Source: Eubacterium sp. (GTDB lineage Bacteria; Bacillota; Clostridia; Lachnospirales; Lachnospiraceae). From it: a stretch of 46,222 bases of DNA. The position numbers and the translations under genes are program-made. Positions 6,681-16,612 of the stretch are shown here, piece by piece; position 1 is the first letter of the stretch; the number at the start of each line of letters is the position of its first letter. The notes under the pieces are model-generated. The model worked only from the letters and a program-made list of their open reading frames with translations, made no database searches and was not told the origin of the DNA. Location of the stretch: positions 1 to 46,222 of the forward strand of contig JAFRHL010000020.1 in the NCBI GenBank assembly GCA_017433295.1. The letters are read 5' to 3'.

Positions 6681-9515
6681 ATGAATGTAAGTGTGATAGT
6701 TCCGGCATATAATGCAGAATTGTATTTGGAGGAATCTATTGACAGTGTATTATCACAGACATATAAAAATTTTGAGATTATAATAGTAAACGATGGGTCT
6801 ACGGACAGAACAGGGGATATTATAAAAAAATACCAGGCCAAGTATAATAATATAAAGATGATTGATCAGAAGAATCAGGGAGTCGCGCAGGCCAGAAAAC
6901 GCGGTTTGGAAGCTGCCGGAGGCGAATATATTTATTTCCTTGATTCCGATGATGTTCTGGTCCGGGATGCTCTGGAAAAAATGTGCGAGAGATCAGAGTC
7001 GGTGAAAGCCGACCTGGTTATAGCTAATTTTGATTATATTGCCAATAATATTCCTACAGAGCAACATATTCTTGATGAAGTACTGGATCAGGACAGAATT
7101 GATAAGTATAATTATCATCTGTTATGGAGTTATGCTCTGAGTAACAAGTTATTTAAAAAAGAACTTATCCAGCGGTATGATCTGAAATTTCCGAATATCA
7201 CTTATTCTGAAGACGGCGTTTTTCTTTTGTCCTACGTTTACCATTGCAGCATCATTGCAGGACTAGATAAAATAGTATATCATTACCGAAAGTCTTTTGA
7301 AAAAGGACATGATGCAGCTACAGGTATTCCCTCAGTGACTAAGCTTCAGGACATGATGAAAGCACATGAACTGATAAGAGCATCTGCACATGCCAGTTTT
7401 ATGAAAGACAGGGAAAATACCACAGCTGAGGCGGCTGAGAAACTCCGGAACCTTGAAAAGCAGTATATGGAGGATATTGACCGACGGGAAGTTCATTTTC
7501 TGATTGAGCAGTTTTATTCAAAGCTATGGGTATCCGATCCGGAAGTGATTCGTATTGCCTCTGAGGCTTTAAGTAAAAGGCTGGCAATGATGAACTCAAG
7601 CAATGTGTGCGGTTTAATGTCAAAATATCCTGAATATAATCTATTCTGTCTCAGAGATAATTATGAAGAAGTCTTTGAAAATGCCATTTTTATTATAGCT
7701 CTTTACGGAGACCTCTTTAAACAAGATATGTTTCTTAAGGTTCTGGATAGTTTGATTTCCCAGAATTTTGTTTCATTCAGAATTCTTGCGCCTCTTCATA
7801 TGAGAGAAATTGTGGAGAAGGAAGAATTAAGTACCGGCAATATCATCTATATTGATGAGGAGAATGAAAGTGTTTTTTTCTATAAAGTACTGGAGTATGC
7901 CTGTACTTCAAAAGCAGAATATATAGTGTTTAATAATTCAGGGGCATATTATATGAAATATGCCCTGAAGAAAGTCTATCGGAGCTTTTGCCAGAGGGAA
8001 TGTGATTTTATTATTGAGCAGCTGTATCATGATTATTACAGGTGTACGATACCAGATTATGCAGTATCAAAAGCTTTCAGATCACAGGAATACTTTATCA
8101 GATATCATTCAGATATTCAATTTCCCGATACAATGGGCTGCCTTTTTTTCCGGATAAGCTTTCTTCGCAACTTTGATTTTGAGAAGACTGTTCCTCTGGA
8201 TCATTATATGAAATCCTTCTGCCGGAAGGGCATATACAGATTGTATGACCGGCAGATGGTTAGAAAGATTGATATGGCAGATGACTGCTGCGGATATCAT
8301 GGAGGAAATCACTGTCCAGGCAGTAATATAAAGGGCGCCATTGAATATGCAGACCTTAATATGCCGGAGCTGCTGCGTAATCCGGCAGAATGCAGACTAA
8401 AAATGCTTCCCTGGCCTGAGCGTGATCGTAATGACAGGATTATCAGGTATTTTATTCAAAAGTTTAATAAGGCTCCGGTTAAAAACAAAGTGTTATTTTT
8501 GAGTACAAGGGCTACCGGAAAACTTGATCTGAATGCAGAAATGCTTTACAGGGAGGTAAAAGGGAAAAAAACGATCTGCGCCAAAACCGGTAAACATGAG
8601 CTCAAAACCCAGTTGCATATGATATGGGAGATCATGACCAGTAAAGTAATCATTACGGATGACTATAATCGTTACCTGAGATACATTCCTTTAAAGAAAA
8701 AACAGAAAGTTATCCAGATATGGCATGCCTGTGGTGCTTTCAAAATGTTTGGAAGAAGAGGAACTCCTTTGTCGCCAAAGGTAGAGGCCGCCACACATGT
8801 GCAATATAATCTTGTTTGTGTCAGTGGACCGGAAGTGAAAGAGATATACGCGGATGCGTTTGATATAGATATTGAGAAGATAAAGTCAGTCGGTGTACCA
8901 AGAACGGATATTTATTTTGATGATTCATATATAGAAGGGATCCGGAAAAGAATTTTAAAAAAATATCCTGATTTGAAAGAAAAGTATATTATGATATATG
9001 CTCCCACTTTCAGGGATTATAATGGTAGCAGAGAAATATTTAAGCCGGATATTGATTTTGACAGACTCTCGTCAATTCTTCCGGAAAATGTGGTGTTTAT
9101 CATTTGTCCGCATCCGGCGATGACAGCAGCTGTAATTGAACATTCATATCATAATATCATGGAAATCAGGGATATCTCTACAAATGAGATGATGCTGGTT
9201 TCAGATATGCTTATTACAGACTATTCTTCTGTAATTTTTGAGTATGCTCTGCTGAGGAAGCCGATTGTGTTTTATTGTTCAGATATTGATATGTATGACA
9301 GAGGGTTTTATCTTCGATATCCCGAAGACCTCCCGGGAGAAGTATTCACTTTGCAGGACAGATTCCTGGAATTTCTTGCAGATCAAAACAGATACAGAAC
9401 TTCCTGTAAAAGTGAACAGTTTATCAGAAAGTATATGTCTGCCTGCGACGGGAATTCTTCTCGTAGAATTGCGGATATAATAGAAGATTACATGAAGAAG
9501 GGTGATAATGGTTGA
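6681..9515 (+). CDS. GT2 glycosyltransferase - degenerate GT2 - CDP-glycerol glycerophosphotransferase-like protein
   Basis: A 944-residue multidomain enzyme for surface-polymer assembly. Residues 1-220 form a family 2 glycosyltransferase (VSVIVPAYNAELYLEESIDSVLSQTYKNFEIIIVNDGSTD, with DSDD at 88-91). About residues 330-560 look like a second, degenerate GT-A fold: EYIVFNNSGAYYMKYALKKVY aligns with EYIYFLDSDDVLVRDALEKMC, so the metal-binding DSDD has become NNSG. Residues about 590-940 are a TagB/TagF-like polyol-phosphate transferase, with IWHACGAFKMFG (from W681), GVPRTD, YAPTFRDY, CPHP and ITDYSSVIFEY (D847). It probably adds a sugar and then a CDP-polyol-derived phosphate unit to a lipid-linked acceptor at the inner membrane face. 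The stop overlaps the next gene by four bases. Confidence 0.85.
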   Translation: MNVSVIVPAYNAELYLEESIDSVLSQTYKNFEIIIVNDGSTDRTGDIIKKYQAKYNNIKMIDQKNQGVAQARKRGLEAAGGEYIYFLDSDDVLVRDALEKMCERSESVKADLVIANFDYIANNIPTEQHILDEVLDQDRIDKYNYHLLWSYALSNKLFKKELIQRYDLKFPNITYSEDGVFLLSYVYHCSIIAGLDKIVYHYRKSFEKGHDAATGIPSVTKLQDMMKAHELIRASAHASFMKDRENTTAEAAEKLRNLEKQYMEDIDRREVHFLIEQFYSKLWVSDPEVIRIASEALSKRLAMMNSSNVCGLMSKYPEYNLFCLRDNYEEVFENAIFIIALYGDLFKQDMFLKVLDSLISQNFVSFRILAPLHMREIVEKEELSTGNIIYIDEENESVFFYKVLEYACTSKAEYIVFNNSGAYYMKYALKKVYRSFCQRECDFIIEQLYHDYYRCTIPDYAVSKAFRSQEYFIRYHSDIQFPDTMGCLFFRISFLRNFDFEKTVPLDHYMKSFCRKGIYRLYDRQMVRKIDMADDCCGYHGGNHCPGSNIKGAIEYADLNMPELLRNPAECRLKMLPWPERDRNDRIIRYFIQKFNKAPVKNKVLFLSTRATGKLDLNAEMLYREVKGKKTICAKTGKHELKTQLHMIWEIMTSKVIITDDYNRYLRYIPLKKKQKVIQIWHACGAFKMFGRRGTPLSPKVEAATHVQYNLVCVSGPEVKEIYADAFDIDIEKIKSVGVPRTDIYFDDSYIEGIRKRILKKYPDLKEKYIMIYAPTFRDYNGSREIFKPDIDFDRLSSILPENVVFIICPHPAMTAAVIEHSYHNIMEIRDISTNEMMLVSDMLITDYSSVIFEYALLRKPIVFYCSDIDMYDRGFYLRYPEDLPGEVFTLQDRFLEFLADQNRYRTSCKSEQFIRKYMSACDGNSSRRIADIIEDYMKKGDNG

Positions 9516-10516
9516 AAGTTGCTTTTTTGAGTTCCAGAGGCAGAGGGATCACTCCTGATTTGATGCTGCTGCAGAGATACTTTAGTGATGGTATCAAAGA
9601 CATTGAATTTCAGTATTTTACCAGAAAAGAGCTGGTTGAAGATAAAAAGAAAAGGAAGTTTATTGTCACTGCCAAGAATAAAGCATATAAGGAAATGGAA
9701 AATATAATATCCGCTGACATGTCATTAGATGGAAGTTTTCCTGCTTCTTCTAAAGGGGGAAAATCCATCCTGATAGGTGCGGCTTACGATTATTTTTTTA
9801 AAAAGAATCTTTTGTTTAATGAGGGGAAAATAAAGAATAAAAGTAAAGATTTTATATATTATCAGTATCTTTTTGCCGGGTCTCCTTTTGTTAGAAGAAC
9901 TCTTGAGCAGTGTTATACGCTTCAGGACAATGCGGCTATTTTTGAAAGATGTACCCCTTTTGCAGCGGATTTATGTAAAAAAGATAAGAGAGAGAAGATT
10001 AACAAAAAAACCAGGGAAAAATATCCCATTCTTAATGGAAGAAAAATACTGGCAATAATCACCGTAGGAGAATCTGAAAAGAAGAAACAGGATATGGGAC
10101 AATTGCTTGAGAAATATGGGAGAGACTGGTGTCTGGTAACTAATGATTTTACGATAGTGGAGTCTTTATCCGGGAAATACTCCGAGATGAGAATGCCGGT
10201 TGTTTACTCCGGAAAATATGTGCAAACCAGATTATTACTGTATTTGGCTGATATCCTTGTCACTAATTTCGGATATTTTGCCGCGTCATTTTCCGCAACA
10301 GGTAAACCATTTTTTGCTATAGATCATAACGGGAGTGGTTTTGAACAATATATGGAAAAGATGTATCCCGATTTATATTTGAAGAATATTGAAGATGTCT
10401 TTTCGGCCTTTAATAATCCGAATATGAGAAAACTTCACCATGAGCTTTGTGAAGACTTATCATATCCTTATATTACCCAACCGGAATACGAGGTTATGCA
10501 GCTGATTTATAAATAG
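9512..10516 (+). CDS. Short TagF/TagB-like protein, probably a divergent polyol-phosphate transferase
   Basis: A 334-residue protein with a TTG start that overlaps the preceding stop by four bases, a sign of translational coupling. The N-terminus (MKVAFLSSRGRGITPDLMLLQRYF) and the C-terminal half (GRKILAIITVG, then LLYLADILVTNFGYFAASFSATGKPFFAIDHNGSGFEQYM) resemble the GT-B layout of CDP-glycerol glycerophosphotransferases. The usual TDYSS segment reads TNFGY and the usual KPI.FY reads KPFFAI. I therefore regard it as a divergent or partial member of the TagB/TagF group. The first 150 residues match nothing I recognise with confidence. Its context between a TagF-like and a LicD-like gene supports a polymer role. 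Confidence 0.55.
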   Translation: MKVAFLSSRGRGITPDLMLLQRYFSDGIKDIEFQYFTRKELVEDKKKRKFIVTAKNKAYKEMENIISADMSLDGSFPASSKGGKSILIGAAYDYFFKKNLLFNEGKIKNKSKDFIYYQYLFAGSPFVRRTLEQCYTLQDNAAIFERCTPFAADLCKKDKREKINKKTREKYPILNGRKILAIITVGESEKKKQDMGQLLEKYGRDWCLVTNDFTIVESLSGKYSEMRMPVVYSGKYVQTRLLLYLADILVTNFGYFAASFSATGKPFFAIDHNGSGFEQYMEKMYPDLYLKNIEDVFSAFNNPNMRKLHHELCEDLSYPYITQPEYEVMQLIYK

Positions 10517-10537
10517 AAATGACAGGAGACAGAACAG

Positions 10538-13500
10538 ATGAATGCAGATCAAAAGAAATTATTATCCCTGGCTAAGGAAATCAATGAGATATGTATTGCA
10601 AATGATATTATTTATTATCTGGCAGGTGGTTCTTTGATCGGTGCTTTAAGGCATGATGGATTTATCCCCTGGGATGATGATCTGGATATTTTGATGACAA
10701 AGAAAAACTGGGATAAATTTGTCGAGGTGGCCAAAAATGGGGGGTTTCCCGAAGGAAGATCACTTCAGTGTCAGATGCTTGACAGAAATTATCCTAACGT
10801 AGTCGGGCGATATACGGATATAACGACCACTACAATTCATGCCAATGAAATGCTTGGTTATGGAGAACCCGGATATGTTATTGACGTTCTGATTCTGGAT
10901 CCTATGCCGGGTCGTGGAGCTGAGTACAGAAAATATACTGAAGATCTGCTTCTTTACTCCGATCTTGTTAATCCCCTGACTATTTACAGTTATCGTTACG
11001 GGTATAACAGGAAAAGATACAAAAAGTACGTTGACAGAATTAAAAGAGAAGGAAAAGAAAAAGTAATCAGTGAACTGGAGCATGAGCTTGGTCAGTATAA
11101 AGAAGAAGAGTGCGATTATTATGCTCTGCGGTGGGGCGGAGTTCCTTTGCTGTCTGAAAAAAAGATATACGGAACCGGTGCGCCCCGATGGGTTGATTTC
11201 GAAGATGGAAAGTTTATGGCTCCTGTCCGGGCTGCTGATTATCTTACCTGGCATTACGGTGATGAATGGATGAAAGTTCCGCCCCATGTTGAACAGGTAA
11301 AACATGATGCAGTATTCAGCCTTTCTATTGATTATAAAACTATTCTGGATGACTATCTTCCCGAAATAGATGTAGAAAAGGAATATAAATATTTTCAAAA
11401 GAAAAAAGAAGAGATCATGGTAATTGCTGATAAGCGTCAGGAGAAAAAATACCTGGATGTCAAAGTCAGCGGTGAAGTCGTGCGCCTGGATACCATAGAA
11501 AGGATAAAAAGATTTGAACAGGAGGAGACGGATCTATTTTCTGCCGTTAAGAATTTTGAGTATGAAAAGTTGAACAGACTGTTTGAAAACTATAAATATC
11601 ACCAGTTTTCAAGACGGTTCAGCGGAAGAGAGGATTATGGCGGAATAACAAGGTTTTTAAACCCCATATTTATTGATATCGGTATGTATAACTTTGAAAT
11701 ACTGGCAGATGTTCTAATTCATACAAATCAGGTATCGCTGGCCTGCCGGCTTTTCGAGTTAATTGAAAAGTGTTCTTCTGAAGATATGACCGATTTTATT
11801 TCAGAAAAACGACAATTGATTTCGGAAATCAGAGAGATATATTCCTCTTATGATCTCGAAAATCATGAAAAGACACTTACAAAATGCAGGGAGCTATACA
11901 CAAAAGATCCTTTTATTGACAGTGTTTCCATGCTGTATATCAGATTGTTGCTTGAAAAGAAGGATTATGAAACAGCAAGGGATATTATAACAAAGATGAA
12001 GGAGGTCTTTCCCGGCAATAAGATATATGATAAATATAGGGCCGACCTGGTCTACGATCAGGGAGATCACTGGGCGGCTTATAAATTATATGCGGCGGAG
12101 ATTGAAAAAATAAATGATGGACTTGTATTGCTGGATATTCGTCATAAGCTTGCGAAGGACAAAAAAGAGATACAGGCTGTTCTCCAAAGCGAAGACAGTA
12201 AAGAAGCAATCCGGGTATTTTATAAACTTAACCCCGATGATATTGAGCTGATCACAAAATTTTATCTGCTTAAAATCGAGGAAACAGGTGAGATATCGAT
12301 GGAGGAAAGGCAGGCTTTACGTAATGAACTATGGGAACTAATGAAAACATATAATAATGACAGGCGGTTAATTCCTGCATTTATTGCATATTATATGAAA
12401 TTTGATAAGGACACATTTCTTGCTGCAGAGCTGGAGGCAAAAATGCAGTTCGCAGAGAATTACCAGGAAATGGAAACCGAATTGCAGAGAGTGATGAATC
12501 TGCCCGCAGATGTTGATCCGGTAGAAAAACTCCTTTTACAGGGAGAAGTAAACAGAAGAATGGGAATGACTGGTGAGGCAAGAAGTTTATTTCTTGACGC
12601 AGTCAAATTTGATATGGAAAGGAAACTGGCTTCTGCAAACGAAGATTTGGACAGCCTTTACACTACAAAGCAGTATTCCAGGATTCTGGAAATCAGTTCC
12701 CTGTTTCTGAAAAAGCAGTTTTCTGAGTTCTATCTAGGTGCCGGATATTTAATGGAGATGGCTGATAAGGATATTCAATATATTGAAAGTTCACTGATCC
12801 GGTCAGGATATTTGTTCTATGGAGAACAGCTTTTAAACATCATTCAGACAAAAAGACCGATGATATATCAAAGTCTGTCCGGTGACAGGAAACTGCTGTC
12901 ACTCCAGTTGAAAGCCGCTGAGGATAAAAAAACAGATACTTTGTTATCGGGTATGGATAAACATAAGAGAGGAGTGCTTATTAAAGAATACCCGGATTCT
13001 AATATTATCCTCGAGAATTATATAAATTTACTGATCAGAAATAAAAAGTTTCAGAAAGCAGAAGCCAATGTAAAAAAAGCAGAGAAAATTTATCCCTGCA
13101 ATCTGATATACAGAAAATTAAAAGGAGATATCCTGTGGGAAAAGCAGCAAAGAGAAAATGCTTATGATGTTTACGCTAGTATTATATCCGATGGAGCAGA
13201 ACTGTGTGCAGTAGATAAGATATTAATTGAAGAACCGATTTATGAAATTAAAAAGAGGCTCGCGCTGGAAGGAATTGGTAAGAAAATCGATTCTTTGGAA
13301 ACTCTTGGGAAAGTCCTTAACCTGTCTTTCAGCAGAGATAGTCTTGAAAAGCACATCAGGATAATAAAAACAGAAGGGGACAGGCTTCTTAAAAAATCTG
13401 AAAAGGCAGCAGATATCTTGGGAAAACTGTATTCTATGGCGGGAGAACCTGATTGGAAAGCCGTTTACCACGGTAGGATCGAAACCGCCGTAACGCATAA

Positions 13501-14815
13501 AGAATATGTCCGGGCAAAAAGGGAAATGTTGTCAGACCAAAGAACCTCCGGGAAAAATATTGCCTTTATGAATTACCCGCAGAAAGAAGAGTTTCCAAAG
13601 GTGGACTGGGTCAAAGAAGTCCAGGATAGGGCATTAACACTGTTAAATGAAGTAGATGAAATCTGTGTAAAACATAATATTGAGCATTTTATAGGACCTA
13701 AGGCCCTTGCACAGGCAAATAGATTTATGGGTTATACAGATCAGCCATATATGCTGGACATGATGATTCCTGCCGGAAGACTGGGAGATTTTGTAAAAGC
13801 GTTCTCTAAAGAAAAGAAGGATGACAGGGCATTGGAATATATGGGGAACAATCCTGAATACCCGTATTATCAACTGTCCTATGTTGACAAATGCAGTATT
13901 TCATTTATTCCTGAAATTGAAAAATCATTTAAGAATCATGGTATTCGTGTGGCAGTGATTCCGATACGTAACAGACCCGCAGGATTGCTGTCCCTGACAT
14001 CACGTATGCTGGAAACCGGCTGGGAAAACAATCATTATAAGATTGAATACAAACCCAACAAAAATAAGGCCTATGCGGAAAATGTAATAAGAAAGATTCA
14101 GAATGTTCAACCAGAAAAAATGTCCGGATACATCTTTAAAGTCCTGGAGAGAATTTATCGATATACTGAGACAGATGAGCATCTTATAAAATATCCTCAG
14201 AAGAATTGGGTTAACTTTTTTGATTTCAGTTTCAAAAAGATCAGTATTGTATATTTTGATGGATATCCTTTCCCGGCTCCGGGCAATGTTGATGAGTTCC
14301 TGTATATGGTTACGGGGAAAAACGGGATTCCCAGTGCGGAGAAAGCCAAAGCCCATCGGGATATCTGGATGTATTCAGTTTTAGTCACAGAACCTGAATG
14401 GATTGAAACGTGCAGTAAAAATGATGATTGTCTGAATAAACTCTGGACTCTTCAGCAAAATGAATATGATATTCGAAAATTGCTTAAAGGAAGAGAACTC
14501 CATAAAGAGAATGTTTTCCTGCATGCCAAAAGAAGCAGGGATCGTATGGAATTATATGAGGAGTTGTCGGCCAAAGATAAGATCATCGATAATCTGTACA
14601 GAGAGAAGGATTTTGAGAGTTTGAGGCAGATATTCCGCCGCAGTCGTTTAAGGACCATTTATTATTTGAACCGGGGACTTGGATTATGTGTCTGCAAAAA
14701 ATATTTTGACATTCAATGTGAACTACTTGAATTGGAGGGTAAAGAAGAAAAAGTGAAAGAACTTCGAAAGCTTATACCTGTAAGGCATATGGAGGCACTT
14801 AAAGCGGCTAAATAA
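10538..14815 (+). CDS. Giant LicD - TPR-like - degenerate LicD protein
   Basis: A 1425-residue protein. Residues 1-250 form a LicD-type nucleotidyltransferase-fold phosphotransferase: YYLAGGSLIGALRHDGFIPWDDDLDILM, with DDDLD at 46-50 as expected metal ligands. Such domains transfer phosphocholine or polyol phosphates from CDP-linked donors onto surface glycans. About residues 380-1000 are helical and read as TPR-like repeats (YDLENHEKTLTKCRELYTKDPFIDSVSMLYIRLLLEKKDYETA). About residues 1030-1290 resemble a second LicD domain (LTLLNEVDEICVKHNIEHFIGPKALAQANRFMGYTDQPYMLDMMI). There the DDDLD centre is reduced to YMLD, so this copy is probably not catalytic. It follows the previous gene by 21 bases behind AGGAGAC. 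The long linker may organise the assembly complex. Confidence 0.8.
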   Translation: MNADQKKLLSLAKEINEICIANDIIYYLAGGSLIGALRHDGFIPWDDDLDILMTKKNWDKFVEVAKNGGFPEGRSLQCQMLDRNYPNVVGRYTDITTTTIHANEMLGYGEPGYVIDVLILDPMPGRGAEYRKYTEDLLLYSDLVNPLTIYSYRYGYNRKRYKKYVDRIKREGKEKVISELEHELGQYKEEECDYYALRWGGVPLLSEKKIYGTGAPRWVDFEDGKFMAPVRAADYLTWHYGDEWMKVPPHVEQVKHDAVFSLSIDYKTILDDYLPEIDVEKEYKYFQKKKEEIMVIADKRQEKKYLDVKVSGEVVRLDTIERIKRFEQEETDLFSAVKNFEYEKLNRLFENYKYHQFSRRFSGREDYGGITRFLNPIFIDIGMYNFEILADVLIHTNQVSLACRLFELIEKCSSEDMTDFISEKRQLISEIREIYSSYDLENHEKTLTKCRELYTKDPFIDSVSMLYIRLLLEKKDYETARDIITKMKEVFPGNKIYDKYRADLVYDQGDHWAAYKLYAAEIEKINDGLVLLDIRHKLAKDKKEIQAVLQSEDSKEAIRVFYKLNPDDIELITKFYLLKIEETGEISMEERQALRNELWELMKTYNNDRRLIPAFIAYYMKFDKDTFLAAELEAKMQFAENYQEMETELQRVMNLPADVDPVEKLLLQGEVNRRMGMTGEARSLFLDAVKFDMERKLASANEDLDSLYTTKQYSRILEISSLFLKKQFSEFYLGAGYLMEMADKDIQYIESSLIRSGYLFYGEQLLNIIQTKRPMIYQSLSGDRKLLSLQLKAAEDKKTDTLLSGMDKHKRGVLIKEYPDSNIILENYINLLIRNKKFQKAEANVKKAEKIYPCNLIYRKLKGDILWEKQQRENAYDVYASIISDGAELCAVDKILIEEPIYEIKKRLALEGIGKKIDSLETLGKVLNLSFSRDSLEKHIRIIKTEGDRLLKKSEKAADILGKLYSMAGEPDWKAVYHGRIETAVTHKEYVRAKREMLSDQRTSGKNIAFMNYPQKEEFPKVDWVKEVQDRALTLLNEVDEICVKHNIEHFIGPKALAQANRFMGYTDQPYMLDMMIPAGRLGDFVKAFSKEKKDDRALEYMGNNPEYPYYQLSYVDKCSISFIPEIEKSFKNHGIRVAVIPIRNRPAGLLSLTSRMLETGWENNHYKIEYKPNKNKAYAENVIRKIQNVQPEKMSGYIFKVLERIYRYTETDEHLIKYPQKNWVNFFDFSFKKISIVYFDGYPFPAPGNVDEFLYMVTGKNGIPSAEKAKAHRDIWMYSVLVTEPEWIETCSKNDDCLNKLWTLQQNEYDIRKLLKGRELHKENVFLHAKRSRDRMELYEELSAKDKIIDNLYREKDFESLRQIFRRSRLRTIYYLNRGLGLCVCKKYFDIQCELLELEGKEEKVKELRKLIPVRHMEALKAAK

Positions 14816-14836
14816 GAGGCTCCGGAAGGAGGAAAT

Positions 14837-16594
14837 ATGAGAGCGAGTGATTATATTGCAGATTTTCTGGCAGAACATGGGATCCGGCACTGCTATGGAT
14901 ATCAGGGAACCATGATCGCCTTCTTTGTAGATGCTGTCTGCCGAGATCCGAGATTGTTTAATCATGTTTGTTATAATGAGCAGGGAGCTGCCTTTGCAGC
15001 CGTTGGGGAAGCTAAAATAACCGGTCGTCCCACACTGGCTTACGCCACAAGCGGCCCGGGTGCAGCAAATCTGATTTCGGGAATTGCGGATGCGTATTAT
15101 GACAGTGCCCCGGTAATTTTTATTACAGGGCAGTTGAATACCTATGAGTATCAAAATATCCCGGGTCTCAAACAACATGGATTTCAGGAAATGAATATTG
15201 TTGATATGGTCTCGCCTGTGGTTAAATATGCCAGACAGGTAAAAACTACAGAAGAACTTCCGGATATTCTTGAAAAGGCATATCACGCTGCTGTATCAGG
15301 GAGACCCGGACCGGTACTGATAGATCTGCCCATGAATATCCAGCGGGAGGAGATCAATACTGATAAAATATCGGTATCTGCAGGTGAGTCATCCGAGGTT
15401 CCTTACGACGACCTCTGTGAGATTGCAGATCTTATCATTCATTCTATTTCCGAAGCTGAAAGACCTGTATTACTGTTGGGTAATGGTGTGGTGAACCAGG
15501 ACAGAGGAGCTTTACGTGATATGATCAGTAAGCTGGGCCTGCCGGTAGTAACAAGTTTGCCGGGAAGAGATATTCTGCCTGAAGATCATCCTTTAAATTT
15601 TGGATATCTGGGATATGCTTACGGCCACCGCTATGCAAATATAATAATTAACAAAAAGACAGATCTGATTATATCTCTGGGATGTAATCTGAATCACAGA
15701 CAGACTGGAATGAAAACCGAGATTTTTGCTGAAAAAGCCAGGATCATTCGTGTTGACATTGATTTAGCAGAGTTACAGAGAAAAGTTCATAAAGATGATA
15801 TATGCTGCTATGCCGACTGTAAAGATATTATCCGTGTTGTTTCTGAGAAACTGGATGCTGCTCCATTATCAGGAAAAGAGAAAAAGTATCGGAAATTAAA
15901 AACATGGTTGGAAATCTGTTCCGGGATCAAGTCTCTTCTTATGGTTTATGATCAGTCAGATCCACTGAGACAGCCGAATTCACTGGTCAGTATGATCAGT
16001 GACAAAACAGAAAATGCAGGGGCGATTATATGTGATGTCGGCCAGCATCAGATGTGGGGGGCTCAATCTTATAAACTTAGAGGTCATCAACGGATGATCT
16101 TTTCAGGAGGGCATGGAGCCATGGGCTTTTCACTGCCTGCTGCCATAGGTGCCCACTATGCATGCGGGAAACCGGTAATAACGATTACAGGAGATGGATC
16201 CCTTCAGATGAATATCCAGGAATTACAGTGGATCCATCGGGAAAAAATCCCTGTCACTGTTTTTGTGATGAATAATCGGGCTCTTGGTCTGATTCATCAA
16301 CAACAGGATGCTCTTTTCCAAAGCAGATATTTTTCATCTGTGAAAGAAGGGGGGTATCTTGTTCCTGATTTCTGCCGTGTTGCAGATGCATATGGCATTA
16401 ATTCTTATAAAGCACCGGACGGAGAAATGCTGGAGAATATTCTTGAACACATTGATTTAAATGTTCCAAATCTTGTGGAAATAATTCTGCCGGAGGATTC
16501 CTGCGCCGCACCGAAGACTTCTTTTGGCGAGGCGATGCATAATCAAAGCCCGCTTATACCGGAGAATATTATGAATCATATTCTGGCATTATAA
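14837..16594 (+). CDS. Thiamine-diphosphate enzyme of the acetolactate synthase large-subunit family
   Basis: A 585-residue ThDP enzyme with three domains in order: pyrimidine-binding (catalytic Glu in CYNEQGAAFAAVGEA, E48), a central domain, and pyrophosphate-binding GDGSLQMNIQELQWIHREKIPVTVFVMNNR. The usual PGG near residue 22 reads YQG, so it is divergent from true acetolactate synthases. No small subunit or other branched-chain pathway gene is nearby. Family members in surface-glycan clusters, such as YerE, use ThDP to transfer an acetyl unit from pyruvate onto a keto-sugar. With an SDR and a cytidylyltransferase fusion next door, C-C bond formation on a sugar or polyol precursor is my inference. 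A GGAGGA site precedes the start. Confidence 0.8.
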   Translation: MRASDYIADFLAEHGIRHCYGYQGTMIAFFVDAVCRDPRLFNHVCYNEQGAAFAAVGEAKITGRPTLAYATSGPGAANLISGIADAYYDSAPVIFITGQLNTYEYQNIPGLKQHGFQEMNIVDMVSPVVKYARQVKTTEELPDILEKAYHAAVSGRPGPVLIDLPMNIQREEINTDKISVSAGESSEVPYDDLCEIADLIIHSISEAERPVLLLGNGVVNQDRGALRDMISKLGLPVVTSLPGRDILPEDHPLNFGYLGYAYGHRYANIIINKKTDLIISLGCNLNHRQTGMKTEIFAEKARIIRVDIDLAELQRKVHKDDICCYADCKDIIRVVSEKLDAAPLSGKEKKYRKLKTWLEICSGIKSLLMVYDQSDPLRQPNSLVSMISDKTENAGAIICDVGQHQMWGAQSYKLRGHQRMIFSGGHGAMGFSLPAAIGAHYACGKPVITITGDGSLQMNIQELQWIHREKIPVTVFVMNNRALGLIHQQQDALFQSRYFSSVKEGGYLVPDFCRVADAYGINSYKAPDGEMLENILEHIDLNVPNLVEIILPEDSCAAPKTSFGEAMHNQSPLIPENIMNHILAL

Positions 16595-16612
16595 AATAAG
16601 GGGGATTGAGAT

